Source: Candidatus Omnitrophota bacterium (GTDB lineage Bacteria > Omnitrophota > Gorgyraeia > Zapsychrales > Zapsychraceae). From it: DNA of 64,000 nucleotides. The stretch's first letter is position 1, and each line of letters opens with the position of its first letter. The DNA is taken from NCBI GenBank assembly GCA_020632495.1, contig JACKFL010000006.1:558001-622000 (forward strand). The letters are read 5' to 3'. Shown piece after piece: positions 55,316-63,316 of this stretch. The notes beneath the pieces were generated by a model. That model had not been told where the DNA came from. It saw only the letters and a program-made list of their open reading frames with translations, and made no database searches. The position numbers were made by a program, and so were the translations under genes.

Positions 55316-56669
55316 AATCCTCTCCACTGTTCTCATCATTTTGCTGGCCGTACCGGTATGGGCCGAAGAAGAGCTCAATTACCGGGCCCCTACGCAGCTT
55401 CCCCGCGTGACCAGGGAAATGCAGACGCCGGGCTACTGGATCGGCCGGGTAGGTAATCCGGACAAACTGCTACTTGACCATACAGCTGTCGCCGAATTTA
55501 ACGCGTCGGTCCAGAATCAGCTGGGCCTGACCAAAGATATCACCCGCATGGCAGGGGAGTATGACGGTCATTTTCTGCGACAGCAACTCACCGAAGGATT
55601 CACCGGCCTTCAAGACAAGAATTGGTATGGTGCGCCGGAAGGATTCTATGCGGCTATGCAGGCGGCGCTGGCGATCGACGCCGTGGCCGATAAACTGGAA
55701 GTGGGCTACGGTGTGGTCACCGGCTACGCCGACCAGCGCCTGCTTCCGACGGAGACGGGCTTGTACGCGGTCCCCGGTGATATCGATTTTGACGAACTGC
55801 AGAACAGCGCGCTGGATATCGGCACGCCCGTCCTGATCCTGCACGCCTCCGCGGACGGACAGTGGCTGTATGTCCTCACCGATCTCAGCGACGGCTGGGT
55901 CCGTGCAGATAAGGTCGGTCGCTGCTCGCGCGAGGCCTTTCAGGAATTTGCCGATGCCCGTGCGCATCCGGTTGTGATCACCGCAGCCAAGGCCGATGTT
56001 TATCTGGATGAGAAGCTCTCACTGCCCCATGATCACCTTCGCATGGGAGCGGTCCTCCCGGCGGCGCTGACCGAATCGGATCGCTCTCGACGAGTCCTGC
56101 TGCCGGTCCGCAACACCGACGGCCGGCTGGCGATCCGGCCGGGCTTCCTTGCCGCGGACAAGTCTTCCACCGGCTACTTGCCCTTCACGCCGCGGGTGAT
56201 CATCGAACAGGCCTTTAGAATGCTGAACGCACCGTACGGTTGGGGCGGGATGTACGGGGAACAAGACTGCTCGCGTTTCATGCTGGAGATATTTCAGACG
56301 GTGGGGCTGCGCCTGCCGCGCAACTCCGGTCCGCAGGCCAGGAGCGGTCGCCTGCTGGCGCGATTCGACCTCGATACACCGCTCGACGAGAAGCGCGGCG
56401 TTCTGCGGGGAGTTATGCCGGGCCCGGCGGTTCTGACGATGCGCGGGCATATCATGCTCTATCTCGGAGCCGTTGACGGCCGGCCATACGCGATTCATTC
56501 CTTTTGGGCCTACCGTGAGCCGACTCCGGAGGGGGACCGGGTGCGCGTGGTCAATCGCGTGGCGGTCAGCGATCTCGATCTGGGGGAGGGATCCGCGAAG
56601 GGATCGCTTTTGAAGCGGCTGACAGGCATTGTCGACTTCAGCGCCGCGGGCGCGCTCGGGGAGGAGTAA
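55305..56669 (+). CDS. SH3/NlpC-P60 peptidoglycan endopeptidase (YkfC-like)
   Basis: 454 aa with a signal peptide (cleavage near VWA-E). An N-terminal stabilising region (about 30-130) and two SH3b-like segments (about 150-290) precede the NlpC/P60 domain, where Cys322 (EQDCSRF), His382 (RGHIMLYLG) and His398 (AIHSFW) form the catalytic set. This family cuts the gamma-D-Glu-diaminopimelate bond in muropeptides, releasing L-Ala-D-Glu. The next gene is a dipeptide epimerase that would convert exactly this dipeptide, supporting a muropeptide salvage role. It starts within the L,D-transpeptidase gene. Confidence 0.92.
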   Translation: MINKILSTVLIILLAVPVWAEEELNYRAPTQLPRVTREMQTPGYWIGRVGNPDKLLLDHTAVAEFNASVQNQLGLTKDITRMAGEYDGHFLRQQLTEGFTGLQDKNWYGAPEGFYAAMQAALAIDAVADKLEVGYGVVTGYADQRLLPTETGLYAVPGDIDFDELQNSALDIGTPVLILHASADGQWLYVLTDLSDGWVRADKVGRCSREAFQEFADARAHPVVITAAKADVYLDEKLSLPHDHLRMGAVLPAALTESDRSRRVLLPVRNTDGRLAIRPGFLAADKSSTGYLPFTPRVIIEQAFRMLNAPYGWGGMYGEQDCSRFMLEIFQTVGLRLPRNSGPQARSGRLLARFDLDTPLDEKRGVLRGVMPGPAVLTMRGHIMLYLGAVDGRPYAIHSFWAYREPTPEGDRVRVVNRVAVSDLDLGEGSAKGSLLKRLTGIVDFSAAGALGEE

Positions 56670-56670
56670 C

Positions 56671-57759
56671 GTGCCGCGTTCAGGTATCAAGTCTTTTCAT
56701 ATCACCGATCTCACCGCCGAACTGAATCAGCCCTTTCGTATCAGTTCCGGCCAGCATGATGAACTGAAGAATCTGCTCATCACCATCACTCTCGATGACG
56801 GGACGACGGGCCTCGGCGAGGCGGCAGTGGCTTCGCATATCAGCGGCGCGACCTTTGACGGTACCCGCCGTGATTTGACCGCGGCGGGGGAGCTATGTTC
56901 GGGAAGAGACTCGGCGGAAATCAGCGGGATATCATCCGAGCTTCACCGGCGATTTGCACACAACCCGGCGATCATCGGCGCGGTCGAGACCGCGCTGCTG
57001 GATGCCTGGACACGCCGGCGCGGTATCCCGTTGTGGCGGGTTTTCGGGAGACACGCCCAAGCGCTGCAAAGTGACATCACGATCGTCCTGGCGGATCTCG
57101 AGGAAACCCGTGACTCAATCAACCGGTTTTATCGGCAGGGATTCCGTATGTTTAAGGTGAAGATCGGTCGCGACCTCGACCGCGACATCAAACGCATCCT
57201 GCTGTTTAAGGACCTGGCCCCGGGGTGTCCGGTCATCGTCGATGCCAATCAAGGTTACACACCGGCGGAGATGGTCCGTTTTGTCGATCAGCTCAAACGC
57301 CGCCAGGCACGATTGGACCTGATCGAACAGCCGGTCCCGCGCGAGGACTGGCAGGGGCTTCAGGAAATCGAACGCAAGACCCGTATCCCGGTCTGCGCGG
57401 ACGAGAGCGCGCGGACGATTCAGGATGTGCAAAAAATTATTAAGTACAATCTTTGTTCGGCCGTTAATATCAAGATCATGAAGTGCGGACTTATACATGG
57501 ACAGCGTATCGCGCGGCTGTGTCAGGATCAAGGAATCCGGCTGATGATCGGCGGGATGATGGAGAGCGGCATCGCCATGACCGCCTCGGCGCACCTGGCC
57601 GCGGGTATGGGCGGCTTCGATTTTATCGACCTGGACACGCCGTTTTTTATCAAAGGCGCGGTGGAGCGCCATCCATATCTGTCGCCGTCCGGACGCTACA
57701 CCTTGAGTGCCGTGCCGGTGGGGATCGGACTGAACAGGGACCAGCTGTATGATGGATAG
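56671..57759 (+). CDS. Dipeptide epimerase, L-Ala-D/L-Glu type
   Basis: 362 aa with a GTG start one base after the preceding stop, and GAGGAG at 56661-56666. Enolase superfamily, muconate-lactonising subgroup. Visible are the catalytic KxK in FKVKIGRD, metal ligands Asp in VDANQGY, Glu in IEQPVP and Asp in CADES, and Lys in NIKIMKCG. It would turn L-Ala-D-Glu from peptidoglycan turnover into L-Ala-L-Glu for general peptidases. Specificity is inferred from the gene pair with NlpC/P60. It overlaps the DUF819 gene by 11 nt. Confidence 0.9.
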   Translation: MPRSGIKSFHITDLTAELNQPFRISSGQHDELKNLLITITLDDGTTGLGEAAVASHISGATFDGTRRDLTAAGELCSGRDSAEISGISSELHRRFAHNPAIIGAVETALLDAWTRRRGIPLWRVFGRHAQALQSDITIVLADLEETRDSINRFYRQGFRMFKVKIGRDLDRDIKRILLFKDLAPGCPVIVDANQGYTPAEMVRFVDQLKRRQARLDLIEQPVPREDWQGLQEIERKTRIPVCADESARTIQDVQKIIKYNLCSAVNIKIMKCGLIHGQRIARLCQDQGIRLMIGGMMESGIAMTASAHLAAGMGGFDFIDLDTPFFIKGAVERHPYLSPSGRYTLSAVPVGIGLNRDQLYDG

Positions 57760-58924
57760 TACCGGCGCGATCATCGCGGTTTTAATCCTGATCGAGGCGG
57801 CCGTCTTGACGGTGGCCGGGCATCCGCGGACCAAGCGCTTCTTTAAGTTTCTGCCGGCGGTGTTCTGGATCTATTTTCTGCCGATGCTTGCCGCGACCTG
57901 CGGGCTCATCGATTCGGGTCATCCAGTGTACGGAAAAATCACCAAGACCCTGCTGCCGGCGGGTTTGTTCCTTCTCTTGCTATGTGTCGACGTGAAGGCC
58001 GTGCTGCGTTTGGGCCCGAAGGCGTTGGGGATGATGCTGGCGGGCAGCGCGGGAATTATGCTGGGGACGGTGACGGTATTCGCGGTTTATCGTCACATAG
58101 TCGGCGCGCACATGTGGCCCGGTTTCGGGGCCTTGTCCGCGTCGTGGATGGGCGGCAGCGCGAACATGGTCGCGGTCAAGGAGGCGCTCGGAACACCCGA
58201 CGAGGTCTTCCTGCCGATGGTGATCGTCGATACCATCATCCCGTATTTCTGGATGGGACTTTTGGTGACGGCCGCGGCCTGGCAGCCGGCGATCGATCGC
58301 TTCAACAACGCGGACAGCGCGGTGCTGGCCGAGCTCGACCGGCGCCTGGCCCAGATCGAGAAGGGGGATGCAGGCAAGTTTCATCCCGGCTTTGCCCTGG
58401 TGATCGTCGCGGCGGCCCTGGCCGGCGGGTTTCTCTGCAAATGGATCGCCGGGATCCTGCCCGAGATCAAGGGGGTAATCTCCACTTACGCGTGGACGGT
58501 CATCCTGGCCTCGGCATTGGGGCTGGTATGTTCTTTTACAAAGATAAATCGTCTGCAGCAGCACGGTTCCGAAAGGATCGGCTACTGGATCCTGTATTTT
58601 GTATTGACGTCCATCGGTGCCAAGGCAAGCCTGCAGGACGCCGGCGCGGCGGTGACGCTGCTCGGCGCCGGGTTTCTCATCGTGATCATCCACGCGATTG
58701 TGTTGCTGATCGCCGCACGGCTGCTGCGCGCTCCGATCTTCCTGGCGGCGGCGGCCAGCCAGGCAAATATGGGCGGCGTCGTCTCCGCCCCGATCGTCGC
58801 CGAGGTGTATCACCCCGGCCTCGCCTCGGTCGGCTTGCTGATGGCCGTCTTCGGCGGGATCATGGGAACGTATTTCGGCCTGATCACCGGCCAGCTGTGC
58901 CGGTGGTTGGCGGGGGGAGGATAG
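57749..58924 (+). CDS. DUF819 family membrane protein (YjcL-like)
   Basis: 391 aa with about ten membrane helices. Family pattern: an N-terminal block ending FLPAVFWIYFLPMLAATCGL, the ALSASWMGGSANMVAVKEAL loop, VDTIIPYFWMG, and the C-terminal AASQANMGGVVSAPIVAEVY. DUF819 proteins are uncharacterised putative transporters. It overlaps the dipeptide epimerase gene, so a role in import or export of muropeptide breakdown products is likely but unproven. Confidence 0.88.
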   Translation: MMDSTGAIIAVLILIEAAVLTVAGHPRTKRFFKFLPAVFWIYFLPMLAATCGLIDSGHPVYGKITKTLLPAGLFLLLLCVDVKAVLRLGPKALGMMLAGSAGIMLGTVTVFAVYRHIVGAHMWPGFGALSASWMGGSANMVAVKEALGTPDEVFLPMVIVDTIIPYFWMGLLVTAAAWQPAIDRFNNADSAVLAELDRRLAQIEKGDAGKFHPGFALVIVAAALAGGFLCKWIAGILPEIKGVISTYAWTVILASALGLVCSFTKINRLQQHGSERIGYWILYFVLTSIGAKASLQDAGAAVTLLGAGFLIVIIHAIVLLIAARLLRAPIFLAAAASQANMGGVVSAPIVAEVYHPGLASVGLLMAVFGGIMGTYFGLITGQLCRWLAGGG

Positions 58925-58944
58925 ATTGAGTACAGGAAGGGACC

Positions 58945-59547
58945 ATGGATAAGATTCGGGAAGTTTTAATACTCGCGGGCCTGCTGGCGGTCAACGCCTA
59001 TCCTATATTTGCCGTCATATTTTGGGGGTGGGAAATGGGGGCCGTCTTCATTATTTATTGGCTGGAGACCTATATCGTTTGGCTGTTTACGACGGCCAAG
59101 TATCTCACCGGGCGCCGCGGCCGCGCGCCTGTTCCGCCGGACAAGCCCCGTGACGGATTCTTTGTGGTGCTGCTGACGATGGTGGGCGTCGTGACCATGT
59201 TCGGCGTCTATTTTACATTAAACTTTTTCCGGGACCAGTGGACGCACGGAGTGATATTCTATTTGTTGATTTCGGCGCTGGCCCAGCTGATCCTCTTTGT
59301 CCATCAGTTCCTGCGCACCGACGGGTTTACCGGTATTCCGGTAATAGAGCTGGTCAACATCAATGTCCGGCGCACGATCTGTTTCGTGGTGTGTTCGACC
59401 GCACTGCTGGGGCAGGTTTTGGCCAACGCGATAAAGGGGTTGCCGTATACCGCCAATATGAACGTAACGATCCTCGTGGTCCTGATTCTTCTCAAGATTA
59501 TCTTCGAAGCGGCTGAGTTTTGGCAGGCACGGCGCGGGTCAATTTGA
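58945..59547 (+). CDS. Membrane protein, possibly DUF6498
   Basis: 200 aa. AGGAAGG precedes the ATG. About five to six membrane helices; FWGWEMGAVFIIYWLETYIVW resembles the start of DUF6498-like proteins, a tentative match. Function unknown. It lies 20 nt after the DUF819 gene and may be the last gene of that operon. The 167 nt after it hold no feature I can support. Confidence 0.7.
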   Translation: MDKIREVLILAGLLAVNAYPIFAVIFWGWEMGAVFIIYWLETYIVWLFTTAKYLTGRRGRAPVPPDKPRDGFFVVLLTMVGVVTMFGVYFTLNFFRDQWTHGVIFYLLISALAQLILFVHQFLRTDGFTGIPVIELVNINVRRTICFVVCSTALLGQVLANAIKGLPYTANMNVTILVVLILLKIIFEAAEFWQARRGSI

Positions 59548-59714
59548 TCATGGTGGGAAACGCGCCATCCGTGCCTATTCGTCGGCATCGCTGCCGTTCA
59601 TGAAATAAGCACGGTGTCCTCCGATAAGTGCTACAATACGTATCCGTCCGAGCTGAAGCCGCGGACGATACAACTTACCCGCCATTTGACTTTCAATGTG
59701 AAAGGAGCCCCCAT

Positions 59715-60776
59715 ATGACCACCGCCACCAGTATCAAGACCAAGACTTATGCCGCCAAGTCGGCCGATAAGCGGCTGGAGCTGTTTGAGATCGAGCGCCG
59801 TGAACCGCGCGCCAGGGAAGTGCTGATCGAGATCCTTTTCTGCGGCGTGTGCCACTCCGACATCCATCAGGCCCGCAATGAATGGCACAACACCGTTTAT
59901 CCCTGTGTCCCCGGCCATGAGATTGTGGGGAAGGTCACCAAGGTCGGACCGGACGTCACCAAGTTTAAGGAAGGCGACATCGCCGCGGTGGGCTGTCTGG
60001 TCGATTCCTGCCGGACCTGCAGCGCCTGCGAGGAAGATCTCGAACAACACTGCGAGAAGGTCCCGACATTCACCTATAACGGGGAAGACCGCACCACCAA
60101 GGAGAACACCTACGGCGGGTATTCCCAGCGGATCGTGGTCGACGAGCACTTTGTCCTGAGAGTCCCGGGGAATCTGGATTTGGCCGCCACCGCGCCGCTG
60201 CTGTGTGCCGGGATCACGACGTATTCTCCGATCCGCCGCTTTAATGTCGCGGCCGGACAAAAGGTGGGGATAGTCGGTCTGGGCGGTCTGGGCCATATGG
60301 GAGTTAAGTTCGCCGCGGCTATGGGCGCGCACGTCGCCGTCTTCAGCCGTTCCCGCTCTAAAGAAGCCGATGCCAAACGGCTCGGCGCCAAGGAGGTCGT
60401 TATCTCCACCGACGATGCCGAGATGCAAAAACACGCCGGGACATTTGATTTCATTCTAGATACGGTCGCGGCCGACCACGACGTGAATATTTACTTGAAC
60501 CTGCTCAAGCGCGGCGGCAATATGTGCCTGGTCGGCGCGCCGGAAAATCCGCTGAACGTCGCCGCCTTTTCGCTGATCTTCCAGCGCCACAACCTGGCCG
60601 GGTCGTTGATCGGCGGGATCAAGGAGACCCAGGAGATGCTCGATTTCTGCGGCGAAAAGAACATCGTCTGCGATATCGAACTGATCACCATCGATCAGAT
60701 CAACGAAGCCTACGAACGGGTCCTGAAGAGCGACGTGAAGTACCGCTTTGTAATCGACATGAAATCGCTGCAGTAA
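59715..60776 (+). CDS. Zinc-dependent alcohol dehydrogenase (YahK/cinnamyl-alcohol type)
   Basis: 353 aa from the ATG behind AAAGGAG; the open frame extends upstream without a site. Medium-chain dehydrogenase: catalytic zinc ligands Cys in CGVCHSD and His-Glu in PGHEIVG, structural zinc cysteines in SCRTCSACEEDLEQHC, Rossmann glycines in VGLGGLGHMG. The sequence is close to broad-range NADP(H)-dependent aldehyde reductases such as E. coli YahK. It probably reduces aldehydes to alcohols in the cytoplasm. It appears to be monocistronic. Confidence 0.93.
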   Translation: MTTATSIKTKTYAAKSADKRLELFEIERREPRAREVLIEILFCGVCHSDIHQARNEWHNTVYPCVPGHEIVGKVTKVGPDVTKFKEGDIAAVGCLVDSCRTCSACEEDLEQHCEKVPTFTYNGEDRTTKENTYGGYSQRIVVDEHFVLRVPGNLDLAATAPLLCAGITTYSPIRRFNVAAGQKVGIVGLGGLGHMGVKFAAAMGAHVAVFSRSRSKEADAKRLGAKEVVISTDDAEMQKHAGTFDFILDTVAADHDVNIYLNLLKRGGNMCLVGAPENPLNVAAFSLIFQRHNLAGSLIGGIKETQEMLDFCGEKNIVCDIELITIDQINEAYERVLKSDVKYRFVIDMKSLQ

Positions 60777-60823
60777 CCGCAATCATATCCGCCGGTAGGA
60801 ACAGCGAGCGGCGGCCGTCAAAT

Positions 60824-60889
60824 ATGGATAGAACCGACATTTATCGCTTGATGTATTTGACCCTGTTGGGAAAGGGCCTGGGATTGTGA
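60824..60889 (+). CDS. Possible 21-codon ORF coupled to the next gene
   Basis: The ATG at 60824 opens a short frame (MDRTDIYRLMYLTLLGKGLG...) whose TGA overlaps the GTG of the 80-aa gene. No ribosome binding site is visible. It could be a leader peptide that couples translation, or chance. Confidence 0.25.
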   Translation: MDRTDIYRLMYLTLLGKGLGL

Positions 60890-61128
60890 GCGGGGCGGAG
60901 GAGGCCCGCCGCAAGGCGCGGACAAGGCACATCCTCATCATCCTCGGTGCGCTCTTCATCGGGTTGAATTATCACACAGTCATCGTCTATACCGTCCGGG
61001 CCGACCAGGCCACGAAGTGCGGTCCGGTGACCGGCGAAACCCTTGAGGAGGTCGAGGACTGCCGTAACCGGATCCGCTATTGGGACGTCTTTTTCCGCTT
61101 CCGGGACTTGAAGATGCCGTTTAACTGA
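60886..61128 (+). CDS. Small hypothetical membrane protein
   Basis: 80 aa with a GTG start. A basic N-terminus (ARRKARTRH) leads into one membrane helix (ILIILGALFIGLNYHTVIVY), then a soluble tail with two cysteines, KCGPVTGETLEEVEDCRNR, probably in the periplasm. I do not recognise it. It lies between the alcohol dehydrogenase and the exbB leader, with no clear ribosome binding site. Confidence 0.5.
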   Translation: MSGAEEARRKARTRHILIILGALFIGLNYHTVIVYTVRADQATKCGPVTGETLEEVEDCRNRIRYWDVFFRFRDLKMPFN

Positions 61129-61158
61129 GGCCGCCGCAGCGGATTTACTCCGTACTCC

Positions 61159-61191
61159 AGGGCTTGGCCCTCATTTTTTAATGATGGCCAA
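61159..61191 (+). promoter_or_regulatory. Alternative hairpins upstream of exbB
   Basis: AGGGC-TTG-GCCCT (61159-61171) followed by TCATTTTTT looks like a weak terminator. The overlapping TTGGCCCTCATT/AATGATGGCCAA (61164-61191, one mismatch) forms a larger hairpin that would exclude it. The first could end the preceding gene; the pair could act as a switch. The remaining leader to 61379 shows no riboswitch class I recognise. Confidence 0.4.
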
Positions 61192-61379
61192 TCGGAGGTT
61201 GCCGTAGTAAGATTACGGCGGCAGGCGTCAGCCAAGACTGCCAGCGGAAACCGGTTTTGCGCGACTCGGCGGTCGCTGTCCGGATCGGGTCTTGCCACAA
61301 ATTCGGGATGATCACGGTGCGGAGATTCACCGGGCATCCGAAAGACCTTTCGTAGCCGAGTATTTAAGGAGATATAGAC

Positions 61380-62054
61380 ATGTTTGCTGAAATGAATATC
61401 GTGACACTCTTTGCCAAGGCCGGATTCACACGTTGGGTCCTGCTGGTCTGTTCGGCGGTCGGTGCGGCGATCATCGCGGAACGGTTTCTCTATTTTTTGC
61501 ATGTGCGGCTGAATTATAAGAAATTCAGCCGGGAGCTTTTTTTATTATTGAGCAAGAATCAGTTGATGCAGGCGATCCGTTACTGTCAAAGCCGGCCGCA
61601 TCCGGCCGCGCGTATGGCGGCGGTCTATCTGCAGAATTTTCGCAACAGCAAGCGCGAGTGTATATTGAGCCGCGAAGGGACGTTTCTTATGGAGAAGGTG
61701 GAGAGCCGCCTGCGCGGCCTGGCAACCATCGTCCACATCGCTCCGCTGCTCGGATTGTTGGGGACCGTAGCCGGATTGGTGGCCGCTTTTCACGGCATGG
61801 AATCGGCCGCCGGCCCGGTGCAGGTCAAGGACCTTGCCGGCGGGATTTGGGCGGCGCTGCTGAGCACGGTCTTCGGATTGGTCATTGCCATTCCGTGCAT
61901 GCTGGCCTATCACACCTTTGAAAGCTGCGCGGACCGGATTTTCCGGCGTATGCAGTCGATCGTCCACGAGCTCGACGCGTTTTTCGCAGAACGGAGTCAA
62001 CGGCCGGCGGAGGCGTCATCCGCGGATCCCTCGGTGGAGTACCAGGAGATATAG
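61380..62054 (+). CDS. exbB: ExbB/TolQ family proton-channel protein
   Basis: 224 aa. AAGGAGAT precedes the ATG. Three membrane helices: one at the N-terminus (WVLLVCSAVGAAIIAERFLY) and two in the MotA/TolQ/ExbB core (APLLGLLGTVAGLVAAFHGM and GGIWAALLSTVFGLVIAIPC). With ExbD it uses the proton gradient to energise TonB. It is followed by exbD after 3 nt and tonB, so ExbB is preferred over TolQ. No TonB-dependent receptor is present in the window. Confidence 0.93.
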   Translation: MFAEMNIVTLFAKAGFTRWVLLVCSAVGAAIIAERFLYFLHVRLNYKKFSRELFLLLSKNQLMQAIRYCQSRPHPAARMAAVYLQNFRNSKRECILSREGTFLMEKVESRLRGLATIVHIAPLLGLLGTVAGLVAAFHGMESAAGPVQVKDLAGGIWAALLSTVFGLVIAIPCMLAYHTFESCADRIFRRMQSIVHELDAFFAERSQRPAEASSADPSVEYQEI

Positions 62055-62057
62055 GGT

Positions 62058-62456
62058 ATGGAAATTGTCCGTAAACGAAAATCCAGACTGCATATCGAGT
62101 TGACCCCGCTGGTCGATGTCGTCTTCCAGCTCCTGATCTTCTTCATGCTGGCCTCATCGTTCTCCAAACCGGCTATTGAACTTAACTTGCCCCGGGCCGT
62201 CACCGTCGACCCGTCAACGATGGAACAGGTGGTCGTATCCATAAGCGGAAACGGGGCCGTGGCCGTCAACGGGACGCCGGTGGCAGAAGGGGAATTCCCC
62301 GGCATGTTCGCGGCGGCCTTGAAGGCAAGTGGTCAGGCGTCGGTGCACATCCGCGGCGATAGCGACGTGCCCTACGGTGAGGTTTTACGGATAGTAGACC
62401 TTGCCCGCCGGGCAGGCGCCGAACAGGTGAACCTGGTGCATGAAGTTGGGGAGTGA
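62058..62456 (+). CDS. exbD: ExbD/TolR family protein
   Basis: 132 aa. AGGAGAT lies just upstream. One N-terminal membrane helix with the functional Asp in ELTPLVDVVFQLLIFFMLAS, then a periplasmic domain (NLPRAVTVDP, HIRGDSDVPYGEVLRIVDLA) of normal size. It partners ExbB. The stop overlaps the tonB start. Confidence 0.93.
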   Translation: MEIVRKRKSRLHIELTPLVDVVFQLLIFFMLASSFSKPAIELNLPRAVTVDPSTMEQVVVSISGNGAVAVNGTPVAEGEFPGMFAAALKASGQASVHIRGDSDVPYGEVLRIVDLARRAGAEQVNLVHEVGE

Positions 62457-63211
62457 GGATGAGACCGGCACGGTTATCATCGGGGAATTGGTTTTATCCG
62501 ATATTGACGGTGTCGTTGTGTGTACATCTGCTCTTTGTTTGGCGGGCCCATGCGGTCTATCAGGCGCCTGAGTTTGCCGTCCCCGAGGCACCCAGTTCCA
62601 TTTCCGTATCCATAGTCAGGACATCACCGCCCATACCGCCGGTCACCCGCAAACGGGAGGCGGCCGCTTCGCCCGAAACATCCCCATTGCTCACGGCCCA
62701 GTTGAATCCGGCACAGGAGATGGTAGTCCCGACCCCGTTGGCTCGCCGTTTTGAACGGGTCCCTCCGGAACCGGCGACTTCGTTAGCTGCGGATTCACAT
62801 CCGGATCCCGAACGGGATCCGCCAGCACCTTGGTCCGCCGAGTCAGTCGCGGAGGCGGATGTGGCTCTGTCAGAGGATGACGCGGCCGTGGATCCAATGT
62901 TGTCTGCTGACGAATCTGCCGGTGCGTTGAGCAGGGCCAAGCCTTTGGCGGCTCAAAATTCACCTCCCGCGTATCCCGCGTTGGCTATGCGGCGCGGCTG
63001 GGAAGGGACGGTGCGGTTGTCGGTGGAGGTCAGTGCGGCGGGTACTGTCGAGCAGGTGACGATTGCCGAGAGTTCGGGGCACGCCTTATTGGACCGTTCG
63101 GCGCGGCAGACGGTGGAGACGTGGCAGTTTCAACCCGCCTTAAGAGGGAACCGGAACGCCGCGTCGGTTGTTACCGTTCCCGTAGAATTCCGGCTCAAAG
63201 ACCGGTTGTGA
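62453..63211 (+). CDS. tonB: TonB energy-transducing protein
   Basis: 252 aa from the GTG that overlaps the exbD stop (an ATG at 62459 is equally possible). One membrane helix (WFYPILTVSLCVHLLFVW), a proline/acid-rich periplasmic linker (about 40-160), and a C-terminal TonB domain beginning AYPALAMRRGWEGTVRLSV and ending LKDRL. It carries energy from ExbB-ExbD to outer-membrane receptors, for instance for siderophore, cobalamin or glycan uptake. Which receptors it serves is not visible here. Confidence 0.92.
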   Translation: MRMRPARLSSGNWFYPILTVSLCVHLLFVWRAHAVYQAPEFAVPEAPSSISVSIVRTSPPIPPVTRKREAAASPETSPLLTAQLNPAQEMVVPTPLARRFERVPPEPATSLAADSHPDPERDPPAPWSAESVAEADVALSEDDAAVDPMLSADESAGALSRAKPLAAQNSPPAYPALAMRRGWEGTVRLSVEVSAAGTVEQVTIAESSGHALLDRSARQTVETWQFQPALRGNRNAASVVTVPVEFRLKDRL

Positions 63212-63243
63212 ACCCGGCGCGAGATTCAAGATGCAAAAAAGTA

Positions 63244-63273
63244 TTGTCCCGCCGGGAGATCCTGCGGTATAAT
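63244..63273 (+). promoter_or_regulatory. Promoter of fabD
   Basis: TTGTCC (63244-63249), an 18-bp spacer and a perfect TATAAT (63268-63273), 43 nt upstream of the fabD ATG. It allows fabD to be expressed apart from the tonB genes. Confidence 0.65.
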
Positions 63274-63316
63274 GCCCGCAATTTTATGAATCCTTTCACC
63301 GGAAAGGCAGGTTGAC

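Noticed and set aside
61192..61379. Cobalamin, TPP or cyclic-di-GMP riboswitch upstream of exbB
   Set aside because: The conserved boxes of these classes are missing.
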